Source of the DNA: CAZGSG01 sp964528095
GTDB lineage: Bacteria; Bacteroidota; Bacteroidia; Chitinophagales; Chitinophagaceae
DNA length: 25,990 nucleotides
Direction: 5' to 3'
Assembly (NCBI GenBank): GCA_964528095.1
Contig: CAZGSG010000051.1
Coordinates: forward strand, 1 to 25,990
Part shown: positions 1-7,375 of the stretch, one piece after another
Layout of the letters: each line of letters begins with the position of its first letter
Numbering within the stretch: the stretch's first letter is position 1
Position numbers and translations under genes: made by a program
Notes under the pieces: generated by a model
What the model was told of the DNA's origin: nothing
Seen by the model: only the letters and a program-made list of their open reading frames with translations
Databases searched by the model: none

Positions 1-1
1 C

Positions 2-262
2 GTTTCAGCAAGATATCTCGAAAAGTCATTTCAATATTTTGTTGGTCTCAGCCCGAAACATTTCTGTAATATCATCCGGTATAACAATTTTGTGACCTAT
101 AAAAATGCTAACCCCGGTAAGACGCTTACAGAATGCGCATACGAGGCAGGGTTTTATGACCAGTCTCATCTTATTTACCTATCCCACCTTATCACTGGTC
201 AGTCTCCAAAAGCTTATTTTGGACAATTGAATCTTATCAATAACTTTTTCCTGGAAGCCTGA
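2..262 (+). CDS. AraC-family transcriptional regulator, C-terminal part
   Basis: The frame is open from base 2 to a TGA at 260-262 and enters from outside the window, so only the last 86 residues are visible. They form the DNA-binding end of an AraC/XylS regulator: 'VGLSPKHFCNIIRYNN' matches the linker after the first helix-turn-helix, and 'LTECAYEAGFYDQSHLIYLSH' followed by 'GQSPKAYF' is the second helix-turn-helix with the usual GF-DQSH and G-SP-Y signature. The ligand-binding N-terminus is missing, so the signal sensed is unknown. The GNAT gene begins 67 bp downstream behind its own -7 box, so the two need not be one operon. Family assignment is secure; the target genes are unknown. Confidence 0.88.
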   Translation, partial: VSARYLEKSFQYFVGLSPKHFCNIIRYNNFVTYKNANPGKTLTECAYEAGFYDQSHLIYLSHLITGQSPKAYFGQLNLINNFFLEA

Positions 263-304
263 GACCAGTTCGCATTTTTACAATTTATCTTTCTGGTATC
301 ATAT

Positions 305-312
305 TAATTTTG
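305..312 (+). promoter_or_regulatory. Bacteroidota -7 box for the GNAT gene
   Basis: TAATTTTG matches the TAnnTTTG -7 consensus of Bacteroidota sigma-A exactly. It ends 17 nt before the GNAT ATG, implying a short leader. No TTG lies 19-21 nt upstream, so the -33 half is not visible. Confidence 0.45.
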
Positions 313-329
313 ATAGCTAAAGCAAGACT

Positions 330-728
330 ATGGACATAACATATAAACAAGGGATATTACCAACCGCAGAGCAGGTGATTGAACTGTATGATAAAGCCGG
401 ACTACCAAGACCTACGAATGACAGGACCCGGATTCAAAAAATGTTCGGGAATTCCAATCTTGTGGTGACCGCCTGGGATGCCGACAAACTTGTTGGTGTG
501 TGCCGGAGTATTACCGATTGGGTCTGGTGTTGTTATTTATCCGACCTGGCTGTATATCCGGGATACAAAAAAAGAGGAATCGGGAAAAAAATGATCGAAC
601 TGACCAGGGAGAAAGTGGGAGAGCAATGCATGATCTTATTATTATCTCTTCCTACTGCTAAAGATTATTATCCAAAGGTTGGTTTTACAAAAGAGGACAG
701 GGGTTTTATGATCAACAGGGTCAGGTAA
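330..728 (+). CDS. GNAT-family N-acetyltransferase
   Basis: The 132-residue protein has the compact size of a single GNAT domain. The acetyl-CoA pyrophosphate-binding motif A is at about residues 73-89: 'LAVYPGYKKRGIGKKMI', with the R-G-x-G core. The C-terminal 'YYPKVGF' (113-119) is the usual motif B end, where acetyltransferases close the fold. It should move an acetyl group from acetyl-CoA to an amine, but the substrate cannot be read from sequence. It is probably cytoplasmic, with no signal peptide or membrane segment. The start is the first ATG after an in-frame stop and sits 17 nt after a good -7 box. The next gene, a RibD/DHFR-like reductase, is 70 bp away on the same strand; co-transcription is possible. 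Confidence 0.88.
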   Translation: MDITYKQGILPTAEQVIELYDKAGLPRPTNDRTRIQKMFGNSNLVVTAWDADKLVGVCRSITDWVWCCYLSDLAVYPGYKKRGIGKKMIELTREKVGEQCMILLLSLPTAKDYYPKVGFTKEDRGFMINRVR

Positions 729-798
729 GATAGACGGAATATAAAGTTGCGGTAAATAACAGTATTTATTAATAAGCAGAACATACAATATTGCCTAT

Positions 799-1347
799 AT
801 GCGAAAAATCGTTTTAAACCTGGCCGTCACACTTGATGGGTTTATCGAGGGGCCTAATGGTGAGATAGACTGGTGTAACCTGGATGGTGATGCTGTTTCC
901 TTTTTTGATAAATTTCTTCCTGGTATTGATACGATCTTCTATGGGAGGATCAGCTACGATCTCTGGGGTCAGTATCAGCCAGCCGCCGATCCCTCAACTT
1001 TTGAAAAGAAACTCTGGCAGGCGGTACACAGTAAAAACAAATATGTATTCTCCAGGAATCCGGCCAGGGATAACAAAGCCACTTATATCAGTGCAGATAT
1101 AACAGGCAATGTGAATGCGATAAAACTACAACCAGGAAAAGATATCTGGCTATCCGGGGGAGCAGGTCTTATCACGGAGTTCATCAATGCCGGATTGGTA
1201 GATACCTATTTACTGGCCATTTACCCGGTGATTTTAGGTGCTGGTAAGCCATTATTTTCAAATATTAAAGAAAGGATTGGGTTGAAATTAAGCGGGGTCG
1301 AAACTTCAGGATCGGGCGTGGTATTGCTAAGTTATGACGCGCGGTAA
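799..1347 (+). CDS. Dihydrofolate reductase-like (RibD C-terminal domain) protein
   Basis: This 182-residue protein matches the stand-alone RibD_C/DHFR-like family, abundant in Bacteroidota and actinobacteria. The start 'VTLDGFIEGPNGEIDW' (10-25) is the nucleotide-site strand and loop typical of the family. 'FYGRISYDLW' (47-56) matches the conserved GR-(T/S)-YE element, 'LSGGAGLI' (118-125) is the NADPH-binding glycine loop, and 'PVILGAGKPLF' (143-153) is the C-terminal signature. It is expected to be a cytoplasmic NAD(P)H-dependent reductase. It is unlikely to be the main folate or riboflavin enzyme, because it lacks the RibD deaminase domain and the canonical folate-site residues cannot be confirmed. 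Its true substrate is unknown. Confidence 0.85.
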   Translation: MRKIVLNLAVTLDGFIEGPNGEIDWCNLDGDAVSFFDKFLPGIDTIFYGRISYDLWGQYQPAADPSTFEKKLWQAVHSKNKYVFSRNPARDNKATYISADITGNVNAIKLQPGKDIWLSGGAGLITEFINAGLVDTYLLAIYPVILGAGKPLFSNIKERIGLKLSGVETSGSGVVLLSYDAR

Positions 1348-1480
1348 TGGCCCCGCAAAATTATAGGGATAGAACCGGGGTTGGCAAATCCGGTTAGGCA
1401 TGCATAACAGCTGAAAGCGGAAAACATCTTCTTTGACCGGAAAATAAAATAAAAGCCTATCTTGACACTATTGAAAATAG

Positions 1481-1520
1481 AGCCTGCTATAAAAAGAATA
1501 TACCAGTATATAGCGGCTTT
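1481..1520 (+). terminator. Possible terminator hairpin between reductase and cytochrome genes
   Basis: AGCCTGCTATA (1481-1491) pairs with TATAGCGGCT (1509-1518) over ten base pairs with one bulged T, and the right arm runs into a T-rich stretch. It lies 134 nt after the reductase stop and 36 nt before the cytochrome start. It could end read-through from upstream or act as a leader hairpin of the cytochrome gene. Confidence 0.35.
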
Positions 1521-1553
1521 ATTTTAAACTGCAAATTTTAAAGAACTGTAACG

Positions 1554-2729
1554 ATGCGCCACCGGAAAATAATTCTTGTTATTAGTTTATTGGCAGTCGT
1601 GATCGTTTTTTTTATACAATGTATTGCAAAAAACTCGTCAAAAAATGATCCCCGGGGTACTCAATATGCAGGCGCCAGTTCATGTATGAGCTGTCACAAG
1701 GATATCATGCAATCCTATTCGCATACCAATCATTACAAGACCTCAGGTGAAGTATCACATGATGAATTGAAAAATTTTATCAATGCTGCCAACAGCCTGG
1801 TTTATTATGCCGATTCGGCGAAAGTGCAACTGGAAGAAAAACAAGGCCGTTTTTTTCAGTCGTATAGCATGCAGGCAGAAAAAATGAGATCTGAGCCAAT
1901 GGATATTGCATTTGGATCCGCTGAAAAAGCACAGACCTATGCCTATTGGAAAGATGGACAACTATTTCAATTGCCGCTGACATATTTTACAGAACGTAAG
2001 AGCTGGACAAACAGCCCGGGGTATCCCAACAGGAGGCCCTATTACAACCGTGTTATCCTTAGTCGTTGTTTTGAATGTCATGCGTCCTATGTAACTAAAA
2101 CTGATTTCCAGGTAGGACCGCTGGAGATGAGTGAGAAATTATCTCCAGCTTCGATCATCTTCGGAATTGATTGCGAACGATGTCATGGGCCTGCTGCCAA
2201 ACATGTGGAATTTCACCAGGCAAACCCGGATGTGAAACAAGCGCGGTTCCTGGCATCCATCAAAACCCTGAGCCGTCAGCAAAAACTTGATTTGTGTGCG
2301 TCCTGTCATTCAGGGAATGACCTGGATGTACAGCGAGCAATGTTTGCTTTTAAGCCAGGCGATACGCTAGCGAATTTTTATTACCCGCATTTCGGATCGG
2401 GTGGAGCGGAACCGGATGTACATGCCAAGCAAATGCAGTTGCTCCAGGCCAGCAAGTGTTTTCAACAAAGCGCCATGACCTGTATGTCCTGCCATAATAC
2501 GCATGAGCGGGAAGATAATAAAACCAATGTATTTGTTGCCAAATGTATGAGCTGTCATCAAAGCTCAGCACATGCCTTGCAGGCGATGACCGGTAGTAAA
2601 ACCTGTATTGATTGCCATATGCCGCTGCAGGTTTCGAAGTCTCTCGATTTTAATAATGGTGCTGAAAAGAAGAGTATTCAATATTTATTGAGAACTCATA
2701 AGATTGCCGTATACCCGGAGAATGAGTAA
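1554..2729 (+). CDS. Seven-heme c-type cytochrome (cytochrome c554-related)
   Basis: The 391-residue protein has an N-terminal membrane segment (about 6-22) and seven CxxCH heme-attachment motifs at C44, C172, C207, C248, C310, C331 and C351, so it should bind seven c-type hemes outside the cytoplasmic membrane. 'GIDCERCHGPAAKHVEF' (205-221) is the typical CxxCHGP-H element of the cytochrome c554/multiheme superfamily. Histidines spread through the chain could supply distal ligands. No CxxCK motif is present, which argues against NrfA-type nitrite reductase. C23, directly after the hydrophobic segment ('FFIQC'), could be a lipidation site, although the lipobox is poor. No quinol oxidase subunit, molybdoenzyme or cytochrome assembly gene is nearby, so its redox partner is unknown. 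Confidence 0.9.
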   Translation: MRHRKIILVISLLAVVIVFFIQCIAKNSSKNDPRGTQYAGASSCMSCHKDIMQSYSHTNHYKTSGEVSHDELKNFINAANSLVYYADSAKVQLEEKQGRFFQSYSMQAEKMRSEPMDIAFGSAEKAQTYAYWKDGQLFQLPLTYFTERKSWTNSPGYPNRRPYYNRVILSRCFECHASYVTKTDFQVGPLEMSEKLSPASIIFGIDCERCHGPAAKHVEFHQANPDVKQARFLASIKTLSRQQKLDLCASCHSGNDLDVQRAMFAFKPGDTLANFYYPHFGSGGAEPDVHAKQMQLLQASKCFQQSAMTCMSCHNTHEREDNKTNVFVAKCMSCHQSSAHALQAMTGSKTCIDCHMPLQVSKSLDFNNGAEKKSIQYLLRTHKIAVYPENE

Positions 2730-2765
2730 TTGATAGTCGATCTTTCCCGGTTTACTTCAAAAAAC

Positions 2766-3608
2766 CTATTTCACAGGAAACCATTTTTCTAAAAAAGCAA
2801 ACACCATGTCAAAATGTTTTAAAGGCTCCGCATGCCCGCCTTCAATAGCAATATGTTCTTTGTAAAAGCCAAACTTTTTACTTTCCAGCCTTTGCATCAT
2901 TTTTTCAGACATGGGAGTTGAGGGGCAGATCTCATCCCTGGTAGCAGAGATCAATAATACCGGGCCATTGATCTTTTCTACTTTTATCAGGGCTTTCGCC
3001 TCTGCGATACTATCTTTTAGCATGGTTTCAAAAGCGCCCCGTAGATCTCTTTTCAATAAAAAAGGTACGGCTTCTTCATTCACCGGTACAAAAGGCAGTT
3101 CATGCCCCTGGTATGTCCAGGTAGAACTGGTAAAATGATTAGTATTTCCAGGGAAACTAACATGACTTGCCACAATGCCCACTACACAACTGATATCTTT
3201 ATAATAACTCCCAAGCAGCAGCCCCAGATCGGCGCCTCTTGATCCGCCTACAATGGCTATTTTCTTTTTATCGATCAGTTGATTGCCGGCGGCTTCGGTA
3301 ATAGCAGCATGTATATTTTCTATGGAGATGCGTTCCAGTGTATCCGGCGTCCCCTTTGCGCCGAAATAACCAATTGCCAAAAAAGCATAGCCTTTTTCAA
3401 TAAACTGGTCTCTTGTTTTTTTCCAGTAATCGCTGGCCCAGGCATTGCCACCTTCTGAACCTCCTAAACCGACGATCAAAGGTTGATTTTGTCCTTTTCC
3501 AAGATATAAGATGCTATTTACATGGGGAGTATTTAAAACCAGCTGAGCAAAAGAATGAAAGGCAATAGTAAATAAGAGACACAGGAGCACAATCTTTTTT
3601 AGACGCAT
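2766..3608 (-). CDS. Secreted BAAT/acyl-CoA thioesterase-type alpha/beta hydrolase
   Basis: This 280-residue protein has a signal peptide ('MRLKKIVLLCLLFTIAFHSF', cleaved near A21-Q22). The mature part is an alpha/beta-hydrolase of the bile acid-CoA:amino acid N-acyltransferase/acyl-CoA thioester hydrolase C-terminal type. 'GLGGSEGG' (47-54) is the oxyanion-hole loop, 'GGSRGAD' (121-127) the nucleophile elbow with S123, 'ATRDEICP' (222-229) carries acid D225, and 'EGGHAEP' (256-262) has catalytic H259. All triad residues are present, so an active ester, thioester or amide hydrolase is likely. The substrate is unknown; an exported position argues against true acyl-CoA as substrate. It converges on the cytochrome gene with a 36-bp gap. 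The Crp/Fnr gene ends 64 bp upstream on the same strand. Confidence 0.82.
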   Translation of the reverse strand: MRLKKIVLLCLLFTIAFHSFAQLVLNTPHVNSILYLGKGQNQPLIVGLGGSEGGNAWASDYWKKTRDQFIEKGYAFLAIGYFGAKGTPDTLERISIENIHAAITEAAGNQLIDKKKIAIVGGSRGADLGLLLGSYYKDISCVVGIVASHVSFPGNTNHFTSSTWTYQGHELPFVPVNEEAVPFLLKRDLRGAFETMLKDSIAEAKALIKVEKINGPVLLISATRDEICPSTPMSEKMMQRLESKKFGFYKEHIAIEGGHAEPLKHFDMVFAFLEKWFPVK

Positions 3609-3672
3609 TTGTTCAATCTTTTAACGAAGTTGAGCAGAAAAGGGTTGATAACTTTTGATCTGTATCAAATAA

Positions 3673-4161
3673 TCATTTTTCCGCCCTGATCCGGCTTAAT
3701 GTTTCCTGTGTAATGCCGAGGTAGGAAGCAACCATGCCAAGCGGAATACGATGACCAATATCCTGGTAGGTATGGCAAAAGTGTTCATATTTTTCCTTTG
3801 CCGTGGTAAACCTTAATGAAGTTATTCTCTCGATCAGGTGACCAAACAGGGAACCCATGGAAAGACGGGCATAACGTTCCATTTCGGGAAATGTATCAAA
3901 TAGATACACAAGGTCATTTACATGTAAACAAAAAACATCCGTATTTTCTATGGCATCGAGGTAATAGATATCGATCTTCCTTTGCATAAAACTACGGGGG
4001 GAATTAACCCATTCCTCCTCGCCACAAAAGTATTCGCTTATTTCCTTTCCATCTTTGAGATAGTAAGTACGGATTAACCCTTTTTGGATAAAGTAACTTT
4101 TGGTGCAGACAGTATCGGCATTGTGTATAAGGCTACCCTTATTAAAAGTTTTATAACTCAC
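3673..4161 (-). CDS. Crp/Fnr-family regulator (start unclear)
   Basis: The visible 162 residues from a GTG at 4161 contain most of a cNMP-binding-type beta-barrel ('FNKGSLIHNADTVCTKSYFI', '.GLIRTYYLKDGKEISEYFCGEEEW') and a C-terminal helix-turn-helix ending 'LGMVASYLGITQETLSRIR'. This is the usual pattern of Bacteroidota Crp/Fnr-like regulators, which normally have about 185-195 residues. Sequence before the GTG is open in the same frame and clearly continues the family N-terminus ('ILFRHFEKYIRLSDTLKDEL'), but there is no ATG, GTG or TTG in it. The annotated GTG would therefore remove part of the first helix. Either an ATC or ATT start is used, or the original ATG was lost. No iron-sulfur cysteine cluster is evident; the ligand is unknown. 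Confidence 0.75.
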   Translation of the reverse strand: MSYKTFNKGSLIHNADTVCTKSYFIQKGLIRTYYLKDGKEISEYFCGEEEWVNSPRSFMQRKIDIYYLDAIENTDVFCLHVNDLVYLFDTFPEMERYARLSMGSLFGHLIERITSLRFTTAKEKYEHFCHTYQDIGHRIPLGMVASYLGITQETLSRIRAEK

Positions 4162-4248
4162 CCTGGTAGCTAATTCATCCTTTAATGTATCGCTTAACCT
4201 GATATATTTTTCAAAATGCCGGAATAAGATGTCTGTCGGTTCGATGAT
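4162..4248 (-). other. In-frame N-terminal extension of the Crp/Fnr gene without a standard start codon
   Basis: Reading the minus strand upstream of the GTG at 4161 in the same frame gives 29 codons: 'IIEPTDILFRHFEKY' followed by 'IRLSDTLKDELATR'. The 'LFRHFEKYI-LSD' pattern is the normal start of this regulator family. Candidate initiators are only ATC codons at 4248, 4245 and 4230. The frame stays open upstream to a stop at 4354-4356, and residues before 4248 do not look like family sequence. Confidence 0.6.
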
Positions 4249-4325
4249 GCGTTGATTTAAACGGTGAGCGATCTTTTTGTAGTTAGACCAGGCTGAAGAA
4301 ATTTGCGTGCAATCCCGGGCTAATG

Positions 4326-4333
4326 CAAATATA
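4326..4333 (-). promoter_or_regulatory. -7 box upstream of the Crp/Fnr gene
   Basis: On the minus strand TATATTTG matches TAnnTTTG exactly. Transcription would start near 4318-4322, so translation must begin inside the region that has no ATG, GTG or TTG before 4161. No -33 TTG is seen at the expected distance. Confidence 0.4.
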
Positions 4334-4508
4334 TCATTTTTGATTTCGTTTTTTTAAGCCTTGCCGTGCTTACAATTGGCCTGTAAAATAAGTGTAGGGC
4401 ATGCAATGATCAGGCAGGTATGCCGCCTTCAGAGCGGGTTTTATATTTCCATTGATGGTTAAAACAATAAAGGGAAAAGTCTTATGAGCTATCGTTCTAT
4501 ACCCGGTT

Positions 4509-5414
4509 TTAATCTGCAGCTTTCACCTGCATCTGTATGGTGTAGACCGACTCAGATGCTGTGATAAAAAGCAGGTCCCGTTTTGCGCCACCGAAACAAA
4601 GATTACCGACCCAGGATGAAGGAACAGGTATATGCAGCAATTGCGAACCTGCAGGATTATAGACCGTCACTCCTTTGCCGGTGATATAAAGGTTGCCCTG
4701 GTTATCAAGTGTCATGCCATCCGAACCCTGCTCCACAAATAAACGACGATCTTTCAATTCGCCATCTGTACCGACCACATATTTATATGTTTTGCCAGCG
4801 CCGATATCTGCTACGTACAGGTATTTTCCATCAGGTGTACCGATGATGCCATTGGGTTTTACCAGGCTGGCATCTACCAGTTTGGCGGTTTTTGCATTCT
4901 TCGGCAGGTAATATACTCCCTGGATTTCCAGGTCAGCTTTTTTCCTTGTCCAGTAATCACGTTGATAGTATGGATCGGTAAAATAAATGCCTCCATCCTG
5001 ATCTACCCACAGATCATTCGGGCCATTGAATGGCTTGCCTTCGTAATCTTTTAGCAAAACGCTTACCTTTTTATGTTTATCGATAGACCATAACTCATTG
5101 TGATCATCAGCACAGGCCAGCAGGTTATCATTCTTATCAAAATATAAACCATTGGCACGACCCGTTTTTTCCATAAATAAAGAAAGTTGTCCTTTCGTAT
5201 CATATTTCCATATCTGGTCACGTGGCTGATCGGTGAAATAAATATTTCCTTGCTTATCGGCAGCAGGGCCTTCTGTAAATACGAACTGGTTGGAAATAAT
5301 ATGCAGGGTATCTTTAGTGAGCATGGCAGGTGTTTTATTAACAGTTCCGGACTGACCGGAACATTGATAAGCTATCCCTGCTAAAAGCAAGCCGGAAAAA
5401 AGAAACTGTTTCAT
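4509..5414 (-). CDS. SMP-30/gluconolactonase-like beta-propeller protein, secreted
   Basis: The 301-residue protein begins with a signal peptide ('MKQFLFSGLLLAGIAYQCSG'), so it acts in the periplasm or outside. The rest is a six-bladed propeller of the SMP-30/gluconolactonase/LRE family. 'FTEGPAADKQGNIYFTD' (46-62) supplies metal ligand E48, 'KPNGIIGTPDGKYLYV' (186-201) supplies N188, and 'GSDGMTLDNQGNLYITG' (230-246) supplies D232. These match the divalent-metal triad of the family. 'GRANGL' (85-90) and 'NGPNDLWVD' (130-138) line the expected active site. It likely hydrolyses a sugar lactone or similar ester; which one is not known. C18 lies inside the signal region and the lipobox is weak. 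The alpha/beta-hydrolase gene is 152 bp upstream on the same strand. Confidence 0.87.
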   Translation of the reverse strand: MKQFLFSGLLLAGIAYQCSGQSGTVNKTPAMLTKDTLHIISNQFVFTEGPAADKQGNIYFTDQPRDQIWKYDTKGQLSLFMEKTGRANGLYFDKNDNLLACADDHNELWSIDKHKKVSVLLKDYEGKPFNGPNDLWVDQDGGIYFTDPYYQRDYWTRKKADLEIQGVYYLPKNAKTAKLVDASLVKPNGIIGTPDGKYLYVADIGAGKTYKYVVGTDGELKDRRLFVEQGSDGMTLDNQGNLYITGKGVTVYNPAGSQLLHIPVPSSWVGNLCFGGAKRDLLFITASESVYTIQMQVKAAD

Positions 5415-5497
5415 AAGGCATAGTTAGGGAAAATAGTGGGAATTCTTTGGACAATCGTTTTATTATAACAGGAACGTCCTACCACTCGTGCCGATTC

Positions 5498-5513
5498 CAT
5501 ATTATATAATATG
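5498..5513. repeat. 16-bp perfect AT-rich palindrome
   Basis: CATATTATATAATATG is perfectly self-complementary. It lies between the alpha/beta-hydrolase stop and the SMP-30 gene start, 84 bp upstream of the latter. It could be an operator or a cruciform-prone site; no U-tract follows on the minus strand. Confidence 0.4.
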
Positions 5514-5566
5514 AGTAAACCTGGCAGTTTATTGATTCGTGTGAATGCTTAAGAAAACCCCTGTAC

Positions 5567-6406
5567 TCATTTTTTTAGAAATTCGTTTATCATGACAGTC
5601 ACCAAAGCTGGCATTTTACTGTCCTTGTCTGCTGCACAAATTTCGCCGATATAATCTCCATGTCCGCCAGGCAGGATAGCCAGTTGCGCATGCGGCAGTG
5701 TTTTAGCTAATAGCAGCGCGTGTTCTACGGTGATTACATCAACATAACCATTAATAACGAGTGCTGTGGCCTGTATGCCCTGTATGGCCGTGTCGGGAAT
5801 GTCTTTAAAGGTTCGCATTCTTGTTGCGTCACGATCAAACATGGCCTGTAAACCTTTGGGATCGGGATTGGCCTGCAGGTATGCTTCTTTTAACAACTTC
5901 GGCATATTGTCCAGCGTTGCCTGCTCCATGCCTTCAAAGAAGCCGGGTTGCATGCCATCACGACGATAACAGGCCGAAGCCAGTACCAGTTTGGTCACTA
6001 GTTGCGGGTGACGGATAGCAATCTGCAGCGCAGTAGTACCGCCATTGCTGAATCCCATAATTGCCGTCTTCTCTATATGTAATTGTGTGAGTAATGCAGC
6101 CACGTCATCCGCATCCTGTTCAAAGCTATAAGGACGGTCGATATCAAGGGTATGCCCGTGTGACTGCGACTCAATGGCGATCACCTGGTGATTTTTTGCC
6201 AGTTCAGGTAATATATGTCCAAACGTGGATAGGATGGTAGAGCCACCGCCATGTAGTAATACCAGCGGACTGCCACTGCCATGTATCTCATAGTATAGCT
6301 TTAATCCATTCACCGGGGCATAATGACCGGTTTGTTTGTTTTGTGCATTCATTTGCAAATAGGTTATGAGCGATAAAATTATAATTGTTATGGATCTGTG
6401 CCGCAT
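5567..6406 (-). CDS. Secreted alpha/beta-hydrolase
   Basis: This 279-residue protein starts with a signal peptide ('MRHRSITIIILSLITYLQMNA') and continues as a classical alpha/beta-hydrolase fold. 'LVLLHGGGST' (48-57) is the HG oxyanion-hole motif, 'IMGFSNGGTTA' (116-126) is the nucleophile elbow with S120, D223 in 'NGYVDVI' is the likely acid, and H249 in 'PGGHGDY' completes the triad. The family covers esterases, lactonases, epoxide hydrolases and lipases, so the reaction cannot be fixed. It is followed on the same strand by the SMP-30-like lactonase gene; both are exported hydrolases and might act on the same type of compound, but the 152-bp gap with a palindrome suggests separate control. 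Confidence 0.86.
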   Translation of the reverse strand: MRHRSITIIILSLITYLQMNAQNKQTGHYAPVNGLKLYYEIHGSGSPLVLLHGGGSTILSTFGHILPELAKNHQVIAIESQSHGHTLDIDRPYSFEQDADDVAALLTQLHIEKTAIMGFSNGGTTALQIAIRHPQLVTKLVLASACYRRDGMQPGFFEGMEQATLDNMPKLLKEAYLQANPDPKGLQAMFDRDATRMRTFKDIPDTAIQGIQATALVINGYVDVITVEHALLLAKTLPHAQLAILPGGHGDYIGEICAADKDSKMPALVTVMINEFLKK

Positions 6407-6492
6407 ACGAAGCCTTGTATTGTAAGTATAAACCTACACCAAAATAGTTAATAAGAAGGGAGATGAACAGGTCATTTTATGGGTGTGAATGC

Positions 6493-6574
6493 GTAACCAG
6501 AAGAGGCGAAACCTTTTTATACATGCTGTTTTTATCTGCGTCTGCGGAATAACCGGTCTTCGCCATTCGGTTAC
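6493..6574. repeat. Imperfect long inverted repeat between ArsR and hydrolase genes
   Basis: GTAACCAGAAGAGGCGAA (6493-6510) is the near reverse complement of TTCGCCATTCGGTTAC (6559-6574), with small internal gaps, and weaker pairing continues outside both arms (to about 6487 and 6580). The loop is 48 nt. It lies in the 214-bp gap after the ArsR gene stop (minus strand). No T-tract follows on either side, so it is not a standard terminator; it could be a folded RNA or a remnant of a small repeat element. Confidence 0.4.
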
Positions 6575-6620
6575 GAATCCTGCAAGCACAGTAAAAGGTA
6601 CCTGGACGGGGGGGTAAAAT

Positions 6621-7313
6621 TCATTGCAAGGTCACCCCGAGCATATCATACAGTTCCTGGCGTCCTTTTGCAGTAACCAATAGCTCTCTCGAATGCTGTA
6701 CTTTTTTGAACCATTTTTTTTCAAATAGTCTTTTTAAGAAAACCGCTCCAAGCTGACCAGCTAAATGCGGGCGACGCTCACTCCAGTCAAGGCACTGGCG
6801 GGTTAATGGACGACGATTACTATTAGTAAAATCCTCCTTGTTAATATTAAATCCGGCAAACCAGCGCCAGCCTTTTTCAGTAACAGTATAAGCAGTTGCC
6901 GATTTTTTCAGATAACCCTTTTGTTCCAATGCGGTAGCCACGTTGACGCCGACAAATCCAGCTAAATGATCATAACAGGTTCTGCAAAACCTGACGCCAT
7001 CTGGCACGGTTAGTTTTTTTTCGTTCTGGTGAATATTCTCACTGGCAAGATTGGCCAGTGACTCAATTACATAAGCCACTTCAGGTTTTGAGAAAGAGTA
7101 ATACCTGTGTCGTCCCTGTATTTCAACTTTTAACATGCCGGCATCCAGCAGCCTGGATAAATGATTGCTGGCTGCCGTTGCTGAAATATCCGCAACAATA
7201 GCCAGTTCGCTCGCGGTATAGGCTCTTCCATCCAATAAATTCCAGAGCATTTTAGCCCTTGTTGGTTCACATAACAAACCTGATAATGAAACAAAAATTT
7301 CTTCTACTTCCAT
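6621..7313 (-). CDS. ArsR/SmtB-family winged-helix regulator
   Basis: The 230-residue protein begins with a winged helix of ArsR type: 'LSGLLCEPTRAKMLWNLLDGRAYTASELAIVADISATAASNHLSRLLDAGMLKVEIQGRHRYYSF' runs over about residues 9-74, with the recognition helix 'ATAASNHLSRL' and the wing 'GRHRYYSF'. The second half contains 'FCRTCYDHLAGFVGVNVATAL', a signature of the longer ArsR-like regulators that carry an extra C-terminal domain. No clear metal-site cysteine pair (the ELCVCDL box of ArsR) is visible, so a metal ligand is not supported. The gene is divergent from the ABM/ACT operon with a 62-bp shared control region, so it probably regulates both that operon and itself. Confidence 0.86.
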   Translation of the reverse strand: MEVEEIFVSLSGLLCEPTRAKMLWNLLDGRAYTASELAIVADISATAASNHLSRLLDAGMLKVEIQGRHRYYSFSKPEVAYVIESLANLASENIHQNEKKLTVPDGVRFCRTCYDHLAGFVGVNVATALEQKGYLKKSATAYTVTEKGWRWFAGFNINKEDFTNSNRRPLTRQCLDWSERRPHLAGQLGAVFLKRLFEKKWFKKVQHSRELLVTAKGRQELYDMLGVTLQ

Positions 7314-7334
7314 AGTTCATTCCTGAGTGAAGTG

Positions 7335-7366
7335 TAAATGTAATTATTGTTAGTATTTTGTACAAA
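7335..7366 (-). promoter_or_regulatory. ArsR gene promoter with overlapping TTTGTACAAA palindrome
   Basis: On the minus strand, TTG (7365-7363) and TACATTTA (7342-7335) are separated by 20 nt, fitting the Bacteroidota TTG-N20-TAnnTTTG layout with one mismatch in the -7 box. The -33 TTG lies inside the perfect 10-bp palindrome TTTGTACAAA (7357-7366). The palindrome also sits just upstream of the ABM start at 7376. It is the natural place for an autoregulated ArsR operator. Confidence 0.45.
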
Positions 7367-7375
7367 CAAATAAAA

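Noticed and set aside
884..1102. Short open frame inside the reductase gene
   Set aside because: It is another frame of a well-supported gene, with no family similarity or start signal.
1554..2729. NrfA-type nitrite reductase
   Set aside because: No CxxCK catalytic heme motif, seven rather than five hemes, and no nrfH-like neighbour.
7358..7375. TTG start for the ABM gene
   Set aside because: It adds six residues not seen in the family and overlaps the TTTGTACAAA palindrome; the ATG at 7376 gives the normal N-terminus.
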